Shown: positions 35,976 through 57,828 of the stretch, one piece after another
Layout of the letters: every line of letters starts with the position of its first letter
Numbering within the stretch: the first letter of the stretch is position 1
Position numbers and translations under genes: made by a program
The notes under the pieces: generated by a model
What the model saw: only the letters and a program-made list of their open reading frames with translations
The model's database searches: none
What the model was told of the DNA's origin: nothing
Source: Rotaria sordida
Taxonomy: Eukaryota > Rotifera > Eurotatoria > Philodinida > Philodinidae
Reading direction: 5' to 3'
Assembly: GCA_905250125.1 (NCBI GenBank)
Contig: CAJNOL010000196.1
Span: forward strand, 144,818 to 208,817
DNA: 64,000 nucleotides

Positions 35976-36781
35976 TAGAAGACTGAAATTTTTATCACAA
36001 ATATATTTTACCAAGACTTTTAATTTTTCAAATTTTCAACTTTCTAGCTAAAACTAGTATTGAAACGAATGGATAAAATTGAAATACATGAATTTTCCTA
36101 GTTGATTTTTGTAATATTCTTATTTTTTGATTAGTTATATTTATAAATTCTTCATACAAAGAAACTTTATAAGACAATTTTTTCCAAATATGTAAATCAT
36201 CATAAAACTCAATGCGTATAAATATGTTCTCTATTGTTTTCTATGATCAGTTGTAATTAATATGATATTTCATCGATCATTTTTTTCACATTTTTCTTTT
36301 GAAAATTTCATCGATTATTTTGCAAATTCTTTTATTAATTGTAACAATGTGTCAAACACTTTTCACGAACATTCTCTTTTAATATACACTACACAGTTTC
36401 AATTATTGTCCTACATTATTAAATAAAGCACTGTTTCATATTGATTCTGTATGCTTATCAAATAATTATACTATAAACCGTGAAACTAATACTTCACGTT
36501 GTCCTGTGACGTTCGAGATTCAATACAAAATCATTAAAAAAAAATCTTTTCCATTTTCTTAATTGATGAATATTTAAAATAAAATCTGAAAAATTCTAGA
36601 TATAAATGCAGTCTTAAATAATACTTCGCCATTCTGTCCCAGTGTTGAAAAAAATCACAAAATAACCATGTATGGCAATCACGCTCATTCATTTCAGTAC
36701 TAATTTTAATTGGAAAGTTGAAACTTTGGAAAATCAAAAAATTTGCTTAGATATGTTTGTGATAAAAATTTTAGCCTTCTA
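35976..36781. mobile_element. Foldback element (~805 bp), relative of the 25-27 kb element
   Basis: TAGAAGACTGAAATTTTTAT at the left pairs with ATAAAAATTTTAGCCTTCTA at the right, and TTTCAACTTTCTAGC pairs with an inverted copy near 36705-36725. Internal motifs AGCTAAAAC and GTGATAAAAATTT followed by a GTCAAGA-containing stretch also occur in the centre of the 25095-27077 foldback, so both belong to one family. Confidence 0.65.
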
Positions 36782-37853
36782 CGTCAAGAAAAGGGTATAA
36801 AAAATGTCATTGACACCTTATCGTCAGTTATCATGGGACACCGTTTATCACTACAAACATATTTCTGTATAACAATCACACAAAAGAAGAAAAAAAAGAG
36901 ATACACATTGTTAAAATCAACATTTTAACAAGAAAGATCATATCGAGATGTGAAGTGTAGAAATCATTTATTGATTATTACAGTGACACATTTAGGGAGG
37001 ACACTAAGCGATCGGTTCTTCCTTCTGGAATATTTTTCGATTATTCTCAGTAGAAAATGTCCAAAAATGATCTAATACAATCTCTGATGGTCTTCAGAAC
37101 ACATTTTATGACTGTGATTTCTCCTATTTTCCAAAATCTTAGATTCGCTACTGGATAATTTTATAATTCGAAATTCACAATAATTGCCGATTTACTACGA
37201 CCTAACTATAATAGCAAGTTTATATTTATCGCTTATTATTTCACAATCGATTGAAAAAGGCGTAATATGTACACAAAAATAAAGAGGACATGAATCAGAA
37301 AATTACTGACTAATGAATAGTGCGTAGACAAAGCTATTAATTTTTATACAAAGAAAAGAACAACTAACGGATAGTTATCTGTCATAGTGATAGCAAATAT
37401 TGAAATAATTAAAACGATTGATCTAACATATTTAACTAGTTGTTTATGAATATAAAAAATTCTCATATCCTGATCGTGTTTTTGAGTATCGATTTTTTTT
37501 TACATTGCTGTTTATTTCGAAATGTATGCGTCATAGCGATGACTCAATCTGTTTAAGCAATGATTTTATTGGTACCGATTACATATAACAACACGAAACG
37601 AATTATTCTCCATGAAATTGAAGAATTCTGTTGCAATACGATGAACTTGATTTTTATTATCTAATGAATCATCTCAAATACTTAGCAAATGAGTCATCCT
37701 ATCGTACACTATGATAGACGTGCAAATGCAACTCACACCCAACAAGATTCGATCTTAGATAAAGCTTTTTTTCTTCTTTTCTATTCTTTTGTTTTGTATG
37801 TCATGAGTCATCAAAAAAAAAAAAAAATTTTTTTTATCGTGTGCTCCCTCTTA

Positions 37854-37863
37854 CTATATATAA
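37854..37863 (+). promoter_or_regulatory. Candidate TATA box of the alpha-tubulin gene
   Basis: CTATATATAAG lies about 65 bp upstream of the tubulin start codon, a spacing that leaves room for a short 5' UTR. In such AT-rich DNA, TATA-like strings are common, so this is only a candidate. Confidence 0.4.
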
Positions 37864-37925
37864 GATACTAACAACGATACACAATACTAATTTGTGTGAT
37901 AAGCGAAAAAGAAAAACAAGATATA

Positions 37926-39711
<1,786 letters not shown>

Positions 39712-42700
39712 CTACTATTGATCAATTTTTATGCCTGGCTTTTTTCTTTTAACATTTTTCAAAATTCAACTAACAATAATGAATATATCTAAAAAATAAC
39801 AGATCTTTACTATTATGATAATTCACATCATAGATACAAGACATCAATTAGATGATGTCAAAGATAGGTGTGTTGATAGAGCGCGACCAAAAAAAAAATT
39901 CTTTTTTTATATTTCATTGATAATTTCAGTTGTATAATAAGTTAGAAAGGTGCTTTTGTTTTTTTCTTACTTTTCGGAAAACAGCAAACTAAATTATTGA
40001 GTTGTTTTTCAGCAATGAAAACAACGCATATAAGCACAATGATGAAGTAATTGCATACTGTAATACTAAAATCAGTCAATAGACGATTTAGTAACAATTT
40101 TTCTTTTCCGGTAAATCCTTTTCAATTAGTTGTATACTCTAGAAATTTATATAGCAATATCGTACTACTATTATACAGTTATTGTAGATTTTAAAACTCT
40201 GTACTTTGTACTCCATTGATTGCAGTAGAAATAAGAGTATCGTATTGAAACAACACTCATTTTTCTTAGTATTGATCTGTAAACTATATTAAGTTCATAG
40301 ATCACATAGTATTCGATATACAGAGTTTTATAGTATCATCGAACTTCATTGTATTTGATCTTCGGATATGGATTCATTTTATTACAGTTGAGACTAAAAA
40401 AAACATATAGTAACATAAACTATATGAAGAGATACATTAGATGAGCTCGAATTTATTTGAAAAATATATGAGTCGATATGCCTTGTCGAAATGGGTTGAA
40501 TGGTTTCATCGTACAGTTGTACTTCTTCGAACAAAGAAATTCCAATTTTAAATGTAAGCGGTAGAATTAGAAACACTCTAAAGATCAACTAAATTTGAAC
40601 CGTTCTCTATTGTCATAGTCCTTCCAATGAAGGTTTTAGGGTTTTGAGAAAGAGGAGCGATTATGGTCACACAACGTATTTTGAAGTTAATTAGAAGTTG
40701 TATCGGCTCATTTTTTGGCGTATTATAGTGAGAAAAATCAAAAAATATTTCGGATAGGAGGGACGATAGCCACCATTGCACTTCCTGTCAATTCGTCACT
40801 GAGCTTGTCTGACTAATCAATGATGCTACTTAGGGTATACAAAAAGCTGTAAGGTTCAGAGATAAAAGTCTACAAAACAGACTTAGCCAAGTTTTTTTTC
40901 TTCAGTAAATATTTGACATAGTATTTATGGTTACGTACATATTATCAGTTCGTTCTAACAAATGTACTGAAAGTTCTTTTGGAACAATCATTGTTTAAAA
41001 AAAAATCTATTACCATGGTTGTAGCATACAACAGAATGATTAAAAACTATTCTGTTTAATTGAGTCTGTCAATTTGACAGAGCACTTTATAATAATTATA
41101 ATACGTTCTGATTCAATATAGTAAAATCATCTGTATGGATATTCTGCCAATAACGCAAATCCATCAGTTCATCATTAATGTTATTGATATATTACAATCC
41201 TGACAACAGGATTCTGTTAGTTTTTGTCAGAGTCAAGCTTATATAAAGAAGTCAATATAATTTATTGTACAGAACGTGCAGAGAGATACAGCATTGCTGA
41301 GTAATGTCATTACTCAAATGTGATAGTACTGTGGGAACTATAAATCTGTGAACATAATAAAGAGTGGTAGATCTCGGGCGACCGTGCAAATATTGAATAT
41401 ATGTTACTTATTAATATCTGCATGTCGTATGTCTATTCGTCTCAAATTATTTGATCATTCTTTACTTCCATCGTATACTTATCTGCTCATGCAATAACAA
41501 GCTTGTGCTAATGATTGATCAAGATGATTGTATATCAGTCATAAACAATAATAGTTCAATTAACATCAAGACCACACATACAGCATGGACAGTCTAATAA
41601 AAAATGCAATAATGATCTGTATCATCTTTAGTGATTCTCATTGTCAAGGCAAAGAGAAGTAAAACGGATTGAAAAAGAAATTTTTTGTTTGGACATGACA
41701 ACTAATGAGAATATTGTTGTCTTTTTTTTCTAAATATTTAATATTTGTTGTATGTATTTTGCTTAATACTGCTTGTTTGAGATGTAACTCTATGAAATTA
41801 GAATATCATAAAAAATCATTACTCGGTGTGATTCTTCAATAAACGCTATAAAACTTAATTTCTCTGCTTTCGTTCTACATTGCAAAAATGGTTACTATCG
41901 ACTAATCGAGAACTACGAAAATGGTTGTTTTTTCTTTGTTTCATTTGTATTGGAGTATTGTCTTTATTTTTTGCATGCAATGCTAATTGAGATTCCCAGA
42001 TTAATAATTCCGACGCCCAAATGCATGAATTCCCATCAAATTCTCATCGGAAAACTCGGGAGAACGATAAGAACTTAGAAGCAGGAGTCCGGCGATCAAA
42101 TCTAATGACCGATTTTTTCTAGTTCCAATCATGATTGGACAGAGTCGGTCATCGGATTCCTGCTACTGTTTGTCTCTTATTTTTGTTTCTGCTACTTCTG
42201 TATTGTACAGATGTTTGGAAGTACATGTAACCTAAGTAGAAGGTGTGCCGATATTAATGTCACTATTTTGCTGATATCTGCACTTCCTCTTACCTATGGT
42301 TTTAATGATTCAGAAATATAAACTCGAAAGTTTCTAGCTTTTGTCTTTTTATTTGCAGTAATGGTCTTATAAGAATTGAGAAGCCGCCTAGCAGGTGTGA
42401 TAAATAATGATTTTAAAAAAGGAAAATATCAAACTTATCAATTCTTATAAAAAGAATCATATTTTTATTGAAGAAAGTCAGACAAAACAAAATAGTTAAA
42501 TAGTATTTAATATCAATTATTGTGAGTTACTACATGAAAGATTTTTTCCGTTGTTATTAGTATTAGCTATATAGAGTAAGACGGTTTTTCTCAATAAAGA
42601 ACTAGTTACATGATAGATATATTAAAAGGACCAATATATCGTCAGGTTGAGTGCTGTAACTAAACCAGCCGATTAAATCAAAAATTTCCACCGGTTAGTC

Positions 42701-43683
42701 CGAACCGATAGGAACTAATTTAATCTTTTTCTAGCATGGCTATTCATTTATTTCGAATAATTAGAATTTCTTTATTCATAACCAATTTTAGCCAATTGAA
42801 ACGGCCACTAATAATTCTGTTAAGCGATGTAACTACAGTTCTGAACTAATATTGAATCAATGATTATTCGAAAAGAATCTTTAGCACTATTAAGTCGAAA
42901 ATTTACTAGAAGAAGAAATTCAATGAAGTCTATTCTATAGACTTTTTATCTGCAAACATTACTACTTTCAATATGCTCTGTACTTCGTTCAAAGCTTTCA
43001 GTACCATGATTTACTTAATATAGACAGTTACAGTTTAATGCACATATAAGTTTCGAATCACAAGACAACTAGTCTATATGTCGATGATAGATCATCTATA
43101 ACCAAATATATATCTATATCAACTTTAAGTACTTAATGTGATTATGATCATTAAATTTCCAAAATAGAGCATTTTATCATTTATTTAATGATTATTATGA
43201 ACTACTATATCACATTGCGGATTAAACAAAACTCATCTTAACATGATTTCTCACAAAACAAAAGAACTCATCAACATGCTACTATAAATTAATCTAAATT
43301 TTAATTATAACCATTAATAAAATACTAAATTGTAGATGAACAAAACTTCTATTCTTGTATTTCGATTAAAGGTTAGAATGTTGAAAAGTTTCAATGTATA
43401 TAGTGATCCATATTTTTAGGATTATTGCTTTTCACATGAAGATATCAGCATTTATGAAAGTTGTTATCATTGATTATGGGCTCATTGCAATTAATTCTGT
43501 ATTTATAAATAAAAAATACGAATGACATTTGAGAAATCTAACATATTGCTGTAAAGGAGAGAGAAAGTTCTATGTATTGATTGATTCTTGTTTTTTTTTA
43601 ATGTCAATAAATATTATTTTGCATTCTAAAACGCGCATAATTCTATGCTGTGGAGCTAAAAAATATTTGTTATTTTGACTTAG
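39712..43683. other. Intergenic stretch between tubulin and ABC transporter
   Basis: Four kilobases with no supported exon. It contains a mariner-end relic at 40826-40846 and a hairpin near 42079-42163 (CAGGAGTCCGGCGATC versus GGTCATCGGATTCCTG). The remainder is AT-rich. Confidence 0.5.
40826..40846. repeat. Mariner terminal-repeat relic
   Basis: TACTTAGGGTATACAAAAAG resembles the left end of the complete mariner copy (TACTTAGGGCATACCAAAAG), including the leading TA. No partner end is visible close by. Confidence 0.45.
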
Positions 43684-51701
<8,018 letters not shown>

Positions 51702-51933
51702 AATGATTTATTTAAACAAGAAATTAATGCAAAGTGAAATTTTAATATTTATTTATTTAATGATCTGCATTTAAATATATGTATAAATTAATTATGATTA
51801 TTCTTCTTGAAATATATGTACTATGATTAGTTAATAAGAATTAAAAGCATAAACTAACTTATATTCGGTGTGCAGTTTTTCAACAAGTTTTATATCTTGA
51901 ATAACAACAATATTCATTTTCATTAAGAAAAAT

Positions 51934-54017
51934 GCTTGTTAACACAGCTCCTTTGGAGCTGAAATGTGGAACTCACATATATCCTTAAATCTTAATATTC
52001 TAATGCATCATATATAAATTGAAAAATTTCGTGTACATCGTAGTTGTTTTCATTGATAATCAATGACAAGAACGAGACTCTGTTACTTATGTCTACATTT
52101 AAAACAAATTTTTTTTCGTTTGAGAGCACCCTATTTTTATTTTGCATTGTTGCTATTCGCTTATTATTTTTCATTTTTTTTAAATTTTAAATCGTTTTTC
52201 ATAACTCAGCATTCTTATTATTATAATCATTGAATTAATTGTCGAATAAATCTGTTTTATATATCCATCATATCTACAGAAGATCTTAAGCACTATTATA
52301 TATATATTAATTAGCTCACAAACAATAATGTTAATTGTCTTTCAAAATTATAACTTGATCAATTTTTCAAAAAAACTAGAAAGTCTGACGCATGTTATTC
52401 TTAATTGCTAGTGTCTGTATTGGAGACCTGTCTGTAATGGGAGCCTATGCTGCTTTGTATCTGTAAGGGTAGGGGGAGGGAGCCGCGAAACTTTGACTTT
52501 AAAACTTACACTCACTATTTTCTTCGAAAATATATGTGAGTTCTACAAAAGACAACGTATACAAAAAAAACTGTCGTTGATTTATGGAATAGTATATTTT
52601 ACAAAATGTCTAAATCTTAGAATTATCGATGAATATCTATTAATCGTTACATATAACAATCATATTGTAATAATGTACATTTTCTCTCAGAAGTCGATGA
52701 AATAACTATAAATATGGCACATAAAATATTCGTTTAGAATACTTTCATGTTATTTGATATCATACAAATAATCTTATCATGTGAATAAAATATTAGAGTA
52801 TACGTTTTCTAAATACTATATTTTATAAACACTAATTGTACAAATAATTATTCCTAGTGTGGGACTCACATATATTGTTGAAGAAAAAAAATCAGTGTAA
52901 GTTTTAAGTTGGAGTTTTTTCAGCTCTCCTTCCCTCATTACAAACTTTAGCCTTTGAAGATAACAGCCATCAAATTCTTTTGTCAGAGTTCTTTATCGAC
53001 AGAAGAAGCCATTGAAAGGCATTGATGACAAGACTTAGATTGTTCTAGAACATTCAAAAGCTTTCCTCGAAATTTGAATGAATGGATTATATTTGCGGAT
53101 GTTCTAAATATTACATTTTTTGATTTTTGTACAGATAAAAATTTATATTCAGAATATCAAGTATGATGAATCGTAATGCATTGATTTGTCACAGTCATCA
53201 TATGATCAACACAAAAAAAACAAAGCATGAACTGCTCAATATATAATAGTACGTTGAGACCAGCTGTAGATATAATGAATATGTATACCAGACTTATTTT
53301 CTAATTAAATCAATGATTAGAATAATAATAGTAATGTTAAATTAAGAGAAATAACGAACTAATAGCAACAAAGCAAAGAAAACAGGGCTCCAGTAAAAAA
53401 GCTGTTAGTACAATCTCTATGGGATAAAAATGTGAAACACAATATAGCTGCTCTTGATATTCATAGGAAAATTGTTTTAATCTATTTGTTTTGTGACACC
53501 TTTATAAACAACCCTTTTATTGATTCCTTCAGAACTTGAATCAGCAAGTAGCTCATATCTTATGATAACTCGCTATTGATGTTCAGCTTTTGATCATATA
53601 TCAACAAGGTCTCTCACAGTCACTGGTGATTTCTCAGGGTGCCTGCCATGGTTCTTGATGGTGTCCATTAATTACTAATTAATTATTCATTAAGAAGTCA
53701 ATAATCTGTCACCAATTAGACATTAATTAGACATTAGCTAGTCAATTAATTAAAATGTCTGTAGAGAGAGTGGGTCCAAATTTCTACTCTATCGTTTCAA
53801 CACTTTTTTTAGATCGTGTTTCACAAAATAAATAAAAAATTTCTGTTCGAAATGCAGAAATAAATAAGATGGATTCGCTCTTCTGACAATCGATTATCTT
53901 GGAGAAAGTCTAGTCTGTCAGAGATTCTTCACTCTACGTATTTTGTATCGATAAAATGTAACTAACGAATATATGTGAGTTCCACATTTCAGCCTCAAAG
54001 GAATTGCACTAACAAGC
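51934..54017. mobile_element. Candidate 2.1 kb element with ~50 bp terminal inverted repeats
   Basis: GCTTGTTAACACAGCTCC followed by GCTGAAATGTGGAACTCACA at the left is mirrored at the right as TGTGAGTTCCACATTTCAGC and GGAATTGCACTAACAAGC. The core GGAACTCACATATAT or its complement also appears inside at about 52530-52545 (inverted) and 52858-52876 (direct), so four copies alternate in orientation. No transposase is seen; it may be one non-autonomous element or two adjacent ones sharing a terminal motif. Confidence 0.6.
53752..53828. repeat. Interspersed repeat fragment (family A)
   Basis: Matches 8034-8118 with scattered mismatches (TGTCTGT...TTTTTAGATCGTGTTTCACAAAAT). See the entry at 8034. 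Confidence 0.55.
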
Positions 54018-54441
54018 TTTTAGTTTCGGCAGTAAAACTAAATGCAAGAGGAACGACAATAATCATATGACCTTTTAAACAGATAACAAAAATGCTATAC
54101 TGTGTTTAGTGTAGGCTATCGACAAGATATATCATGTTCATGTGTATTTCAACATTTGTCATGAATGAATTTAACTGTTTTACAACGAGTGCCAACATAC
54201 CAACCACATTTTTTGTCAATAGCAACGTTGAGATGTTCGTAGATGGAAGTACTGATCACAAAAATGATTCTCAAGAACTAACTAGGATGATATGAACTCA
54301 CTTTTGGATTACTTCTACTTGCAAAAATCGAAGAAGTCATAGGCTTTCATATCGATCTTTAAATTTTTATGTTAGTATCATATGAAACAGATCAAAGTCT
54401 GACCAAAGTGTAATACAAAAATCGTTTGTAACATGAAAGTA

Positions 54442-55795
54442 CTTAGGGCATACCAAAAGTAGTGGGGCCGACCCTGCAATATTTTACAGAAATCTTTAAG
54501 AAATTTCTTCTTCCTATATTCTGATAGCCCAACTCAAGCTCTATAATTCTATCATATTTTATAAATCTTCAAACAATATTATATAAGCAAACGTTTTGAT
54601 ACTCTTAAGTTTTCTGCAGCTTTTATAAATTTTCACCTAGAAAATATACAAAAACTAACTACACGTACAGAAAAAACAAACAGAGCACGTGTGTTTCACA
54701 TTTATAAATGAAGATAAATATCCAAGAAGTTAAAATTTGAAAATATTAGACAAGTTCACGATCTTATTAATGATGATCTTTATGTTACAGTTGACGAACT
54801 CGAAGCACAAAGTGTTCTAAGCCATGGCACCGTCCAACAAATTATTTCTGATCATTTGCAGTTGAAAAAAGTTACTGCACGTTATGTTTCCAAACATCTG
54901 ACGAACTTTCAAAAGGCTGAACGAGCACGAATATGTCAAAAAAACTTGTTAAAATTTGAACAAGGTGTTTGGAGATTATGCGATGTAGTAACAGGTGATG
55001 AATCATGGTGTTATCACAAGCGAATTGGTCGAAAATCATCGAATGCTGCTTGAGTAGCACGTGAAGATCCTTCTCCAACGGTGGTTCGACGTAGTCGTTT
55101 TGCTCCAAAAACTCTCCTGTGTATTTTTTTCAAGTCAACTGGTCCAGTTTTGATTCATTCTCTTAAACATGGACAAACAATCAATCATCAATATTACATC
55201 AATAATTGTTTGCGACCAGTTATTGATGATATTAGGAAGCAACGACCTTCATCAGGCATCCAATCAATTAAATTTCATCATGATAACGGAAGACCACATA
55301 TGCATGAAGATGTAGTTGATTATCTTCAATCGGAAGGCGCAACAATAATGCAACATCCACCTAATTCTCCAGATCCAGCTTCATGCGATTTTTGGTTGTT
55401 TGATTTAATCAAACAAAATCTAGACGATCAAGATAATTCAAAATCGTTGCATGAAGCTGTGATCAAATTTATGAATTCGCTGAGAAAAAAAGAGTATAAG
55501 GAAACTTTTGATAAGTGGATCCTACGAATGTATTTGTGTATAAACAACCGGCATGATTATTTTGAACATTTTATGTAATAAAAACATGATAAACTTGCTT
55601 CAAAAAAAAATTTGTTTGTCAATCACTCATTGTTTTTGCTTCGTTTCCAATATAATATATTGTTTGAAGATTTAAGAAATATGGTAGAATTATAAAGCTT
55701 GACTTGGGCGATCAGAATATATAGAGAAAAGAATTTCCTAAAGGCTTCTGTAAAATATTACCGGATCGGCGCCACTACTTTTGGTATACCCTAAG
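54442..55795 (+). mobile_element. Full-length mariner element with long terminal inverted repeats
   Basis: The left end CTTAGGGCATACCAAAAGTA mirrors the right end TACTTTTGGTATACCCTAAG; similarity continues for ~140 bp to CTTCAAACAATAT on both sides. That is much longer than the ~30 bp repeats of classic mariners. The left flank is TA as expected; the right flank reads CA, probably a mutated target site. The total of ~1.35 kb and internal DD34D transposase remnant identify the Tc1/mariner superfamily. The two ends have diverged by roughly 15 percent, so this is not a recent arrival. Confidence 0.88.
54718..55578 (+). pseudogene. Mariner transposase (DD34D), interrupted
   Basis: The conserved frame begins at least at 54718, just after an in-frame TAA, and ends at TAA 55578. 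An in-frame TGA at 55051-55053 (after GRKSSNAA, where the family usually has Trp) splits it. Catalytic motifs are intact: TGDESW (first Asp), HHDNGRPH (second Asp) and SPDPASCDFWLF (third Asp, exactly 34 residues later). N-terminally a helix-turn-helix-like region (VTVDELEAQSVLSHGTVQQI) remains, but the very start is lost. It would cut and paste the element at TA sites; this copy should be inactive. Confidence 0.9.
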
Positions 55796-55796
55796 C

Positions 55797-57828
55797 ATGT
55801 ATGTAAACAAATATACAACAACTGAAATAATGCAAAAATTAATTAATCATGTACGAAACTATAATGAATTTACATTTGATACTGAAGGTGAAAAATCAAC
55901 CAAACAATTAGCATTAATTCAAATTCAAACAATACCTCAACAATTACCATTTTTTGTTATATTAGTAGAACTTGCACATTTACCGGTGACCGGACAGATC
56001 GTCGCACGAAAAAACGTCGCGGACAAATCGTCGCATGGACAAATCGTCGCAGGACAATTCGTTGCAACACATTTTGTTGCGGACAGATAATCGCGGACAA
56101 AACGTTGCGGACATATCGTTGCAAAAAATTTGTCGCACGGACAAAACATTGCAAGGACAAATAGTCGCATGGACAAAATGTTACATGGACAAAACGTTAC
56201 ACGGATAAACGTTGCAATAATAAAATGTTGTAATATTTCATAACATTACATTGTTGGGTACAAAATTCAGTTTTGAATTATGGAATGTATATGATCGTGT
56301 TATTCATAATCTTCCTCGCTCAAATAATTCAGTAGAAGCTTGGCTAGAGATCACACTGTCTAAGAGATACAAATCGATTTTTCTAAGATGTTTGAATGAC
56401 TAACACGTTTTTTTATTCGGAAATATGTTCCAACGTTTTATCCATGCGAGTACCTATCTTTGCAACATTTTGTCCATGCAACTATTTGTCCTTGCAACGT
56501 TTTATCTATGTAACATTTTGTCCGCGACGTTTTTTCCTGCGACAATCTGTCCTAGCGCCCATTTACCACCAATTCATTCATTAATTCATCTACAAATTAA
56601 ACAATTATTTGAATTAATTTTTAAATTTAGAAATAACATATATTCTTGGAAACCATTACGTAAGGAAATTTATCCAGCTATTGTTTATCAATGGTTTGAA
56701 TGGCTAATTAAAACATCAATGGTTAATCTTCAACTTAAATTTGCTGATTGGTATAGTTGGGCAATATCTCATTGAGAAATGTGTAGCCTGTCAAATCGTC
56801 GTAATATTATTATTAATGATATTAATTCTGATGAACAAATGAATTTATTATCAAAATGTACTTGTCATAAACCAAGTCCTTATCGTCCTAATGAATCATG
56901 AGCATTACAACAAGCTTTAATTTATACATATGGAATGTTTATTGACAAGTCAATTACTGTTAATGAATAGGCAATGGAATTAGATCCAATGTACTCAACT
57001 TTATCAACATCAAAACGAAATAAGATGATACATGATGCAATATATGATTGTTTTGCAACAACATGTTTAATGCAAGCTTTTACATTATATTGGACATTTC
57101 AACAGATAAAAAAAAATTAATTTTCTTGATTCATTTCAGGAATTTCCATCATCATCACGAGCGAATAACAACCCAACAAATACAAATATTAATCAACAAA
57201 TAATTAAGAATACTAATGATGATGAAATAACAGTTAATCGATGTATTATAATTACTATTAATAATGATATGTTATATGAAGAAATTTCAAATGATGATAA
57301 TGAATTAAATAAAGCATTATCACTAAATAATAATGAATCATTATATGAAGCAATATCAGATGATGATAATGAACCAAATTCAGCATTACCACCAAGTGAT
57401 AATGAATTATGTGTCAGCAACCATGATATGGTTGATGATGTCAGTGATTATAACAACAACAACAACAACAATCTTTAACCAAGAAATGTCAATTACAGAG
57501 TCGAACACGATCAGTTGAAGCTCGAAAACGACGAAATCGAAAAAGAAATCTTTATTTCAGAATGCAACGTTATAGATATTTTATCACTCCTCCATTCTAC
57601 TACAGATTTACAACAAAATTAGTTCGACATATTCTTGCTGAATACAATATTTATTATACTCATGTCAAACCAGTTGATGATTTATTACTTATTGGTGTAA
57701 AAGACAAAATAATTGAGCAACAAAACGAACGAAGATTACTCGGTAATATATTTGATCGACGTCATTACTACTTGTTTCGTCGTCAAGTTCAATATTTATC
57801 AAGAAGATCAAATGATATACAAGAGTAA
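55797..57828 (+). pseudogene. Degenerate DEDD 3'-5' exonuclease-like gene, broken by insertion and stops
   Basis: Coding similarity resumes 2 bp after the mariner element. The first part carries NEFTFDTEGEKS and LALIQIQ, resembling the ExoI motif (DTE) of RNase D-type DEDD exonucleases. It is interrupted at HLP by a 575 bp element (55985-56559) and continues in the same frame from 56560 (HLPPIHSLIHLQIK). In-frame stops follow at about 56773 (TGA), 56899 (TGA) and 56968 (TAG), each where context suggests Trp. A frameshift lies near the AAC run at ~57452-57470, after an acidic Asn/Asp-rich region. The basic C-terminal part (SVEARKRRNRKR, then FYYRFTTKLVRHIL) ends at TAA 57828. The 5' end was probably cut off by the mariner. 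Nonfunctional as read; possibly itself part of a repetitive family. Confidence 0.7.
55985..56559. mobile_element. Mutator-like foldback element with 8 bp target duplication
   Basis: Flanked on both sides by CATTTACC (55977-55984 and 56560-56567), a target duplication; removing the element restores the host frame exactly. The ends GGTGACCGGACAG and CTGTCCTAGCGCC are imperfect inverted repeats. Both arms consist of tandem ~15 bp units of the type GGACAAATCGTCGCA, inverted relative to each other. The ~200 bp centre encodes a remnant LWNVYDRVIHNLPRSNNSV, matching the RTNNxVEGW region near the end of MULE/FLYWCH-type transposases. An 8-9 bp duplication is typical of Mutator-like elements. Confidence 0.8.

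Larger units (their letters stand above)
33065..37925. other. Repeat-rich interval before the tubulin gene
   Basis: Nearly 5 kb with two weak coding remnants (33524-33721 and 34660-34998), a two-copy tandem repeat, a small hairpin at 35042-35128 and two foldbacks. The stretch 36785-37850 shows nothing but AT-rich DNA and an A run beside a T run near 37815-37836. Confidence 0.5.
51702..54441. other. Intergenic stretch downstream of the ABC transporter
   Basis: No supported gene. Contains an inverted-repeat-bounded element (51934-54017), a short G-rich run near 52468-52480 and an interspersed repeat fragment at 53752-53828. Confidence 0.5.

Noticed and set aside
52468-52480. G-quadruplex near 52.47 kb
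   Set aside because: Only three clear G runs are present, too few for a standard four-tract quadruplex.
56000-56210. CRISPR-like array of ~15 bp units
   Set aside because: Units are short, degenerate and directly adjoining, and are mirrored at 56410-56550; the flanking 8 bp duplication shows a transposon.
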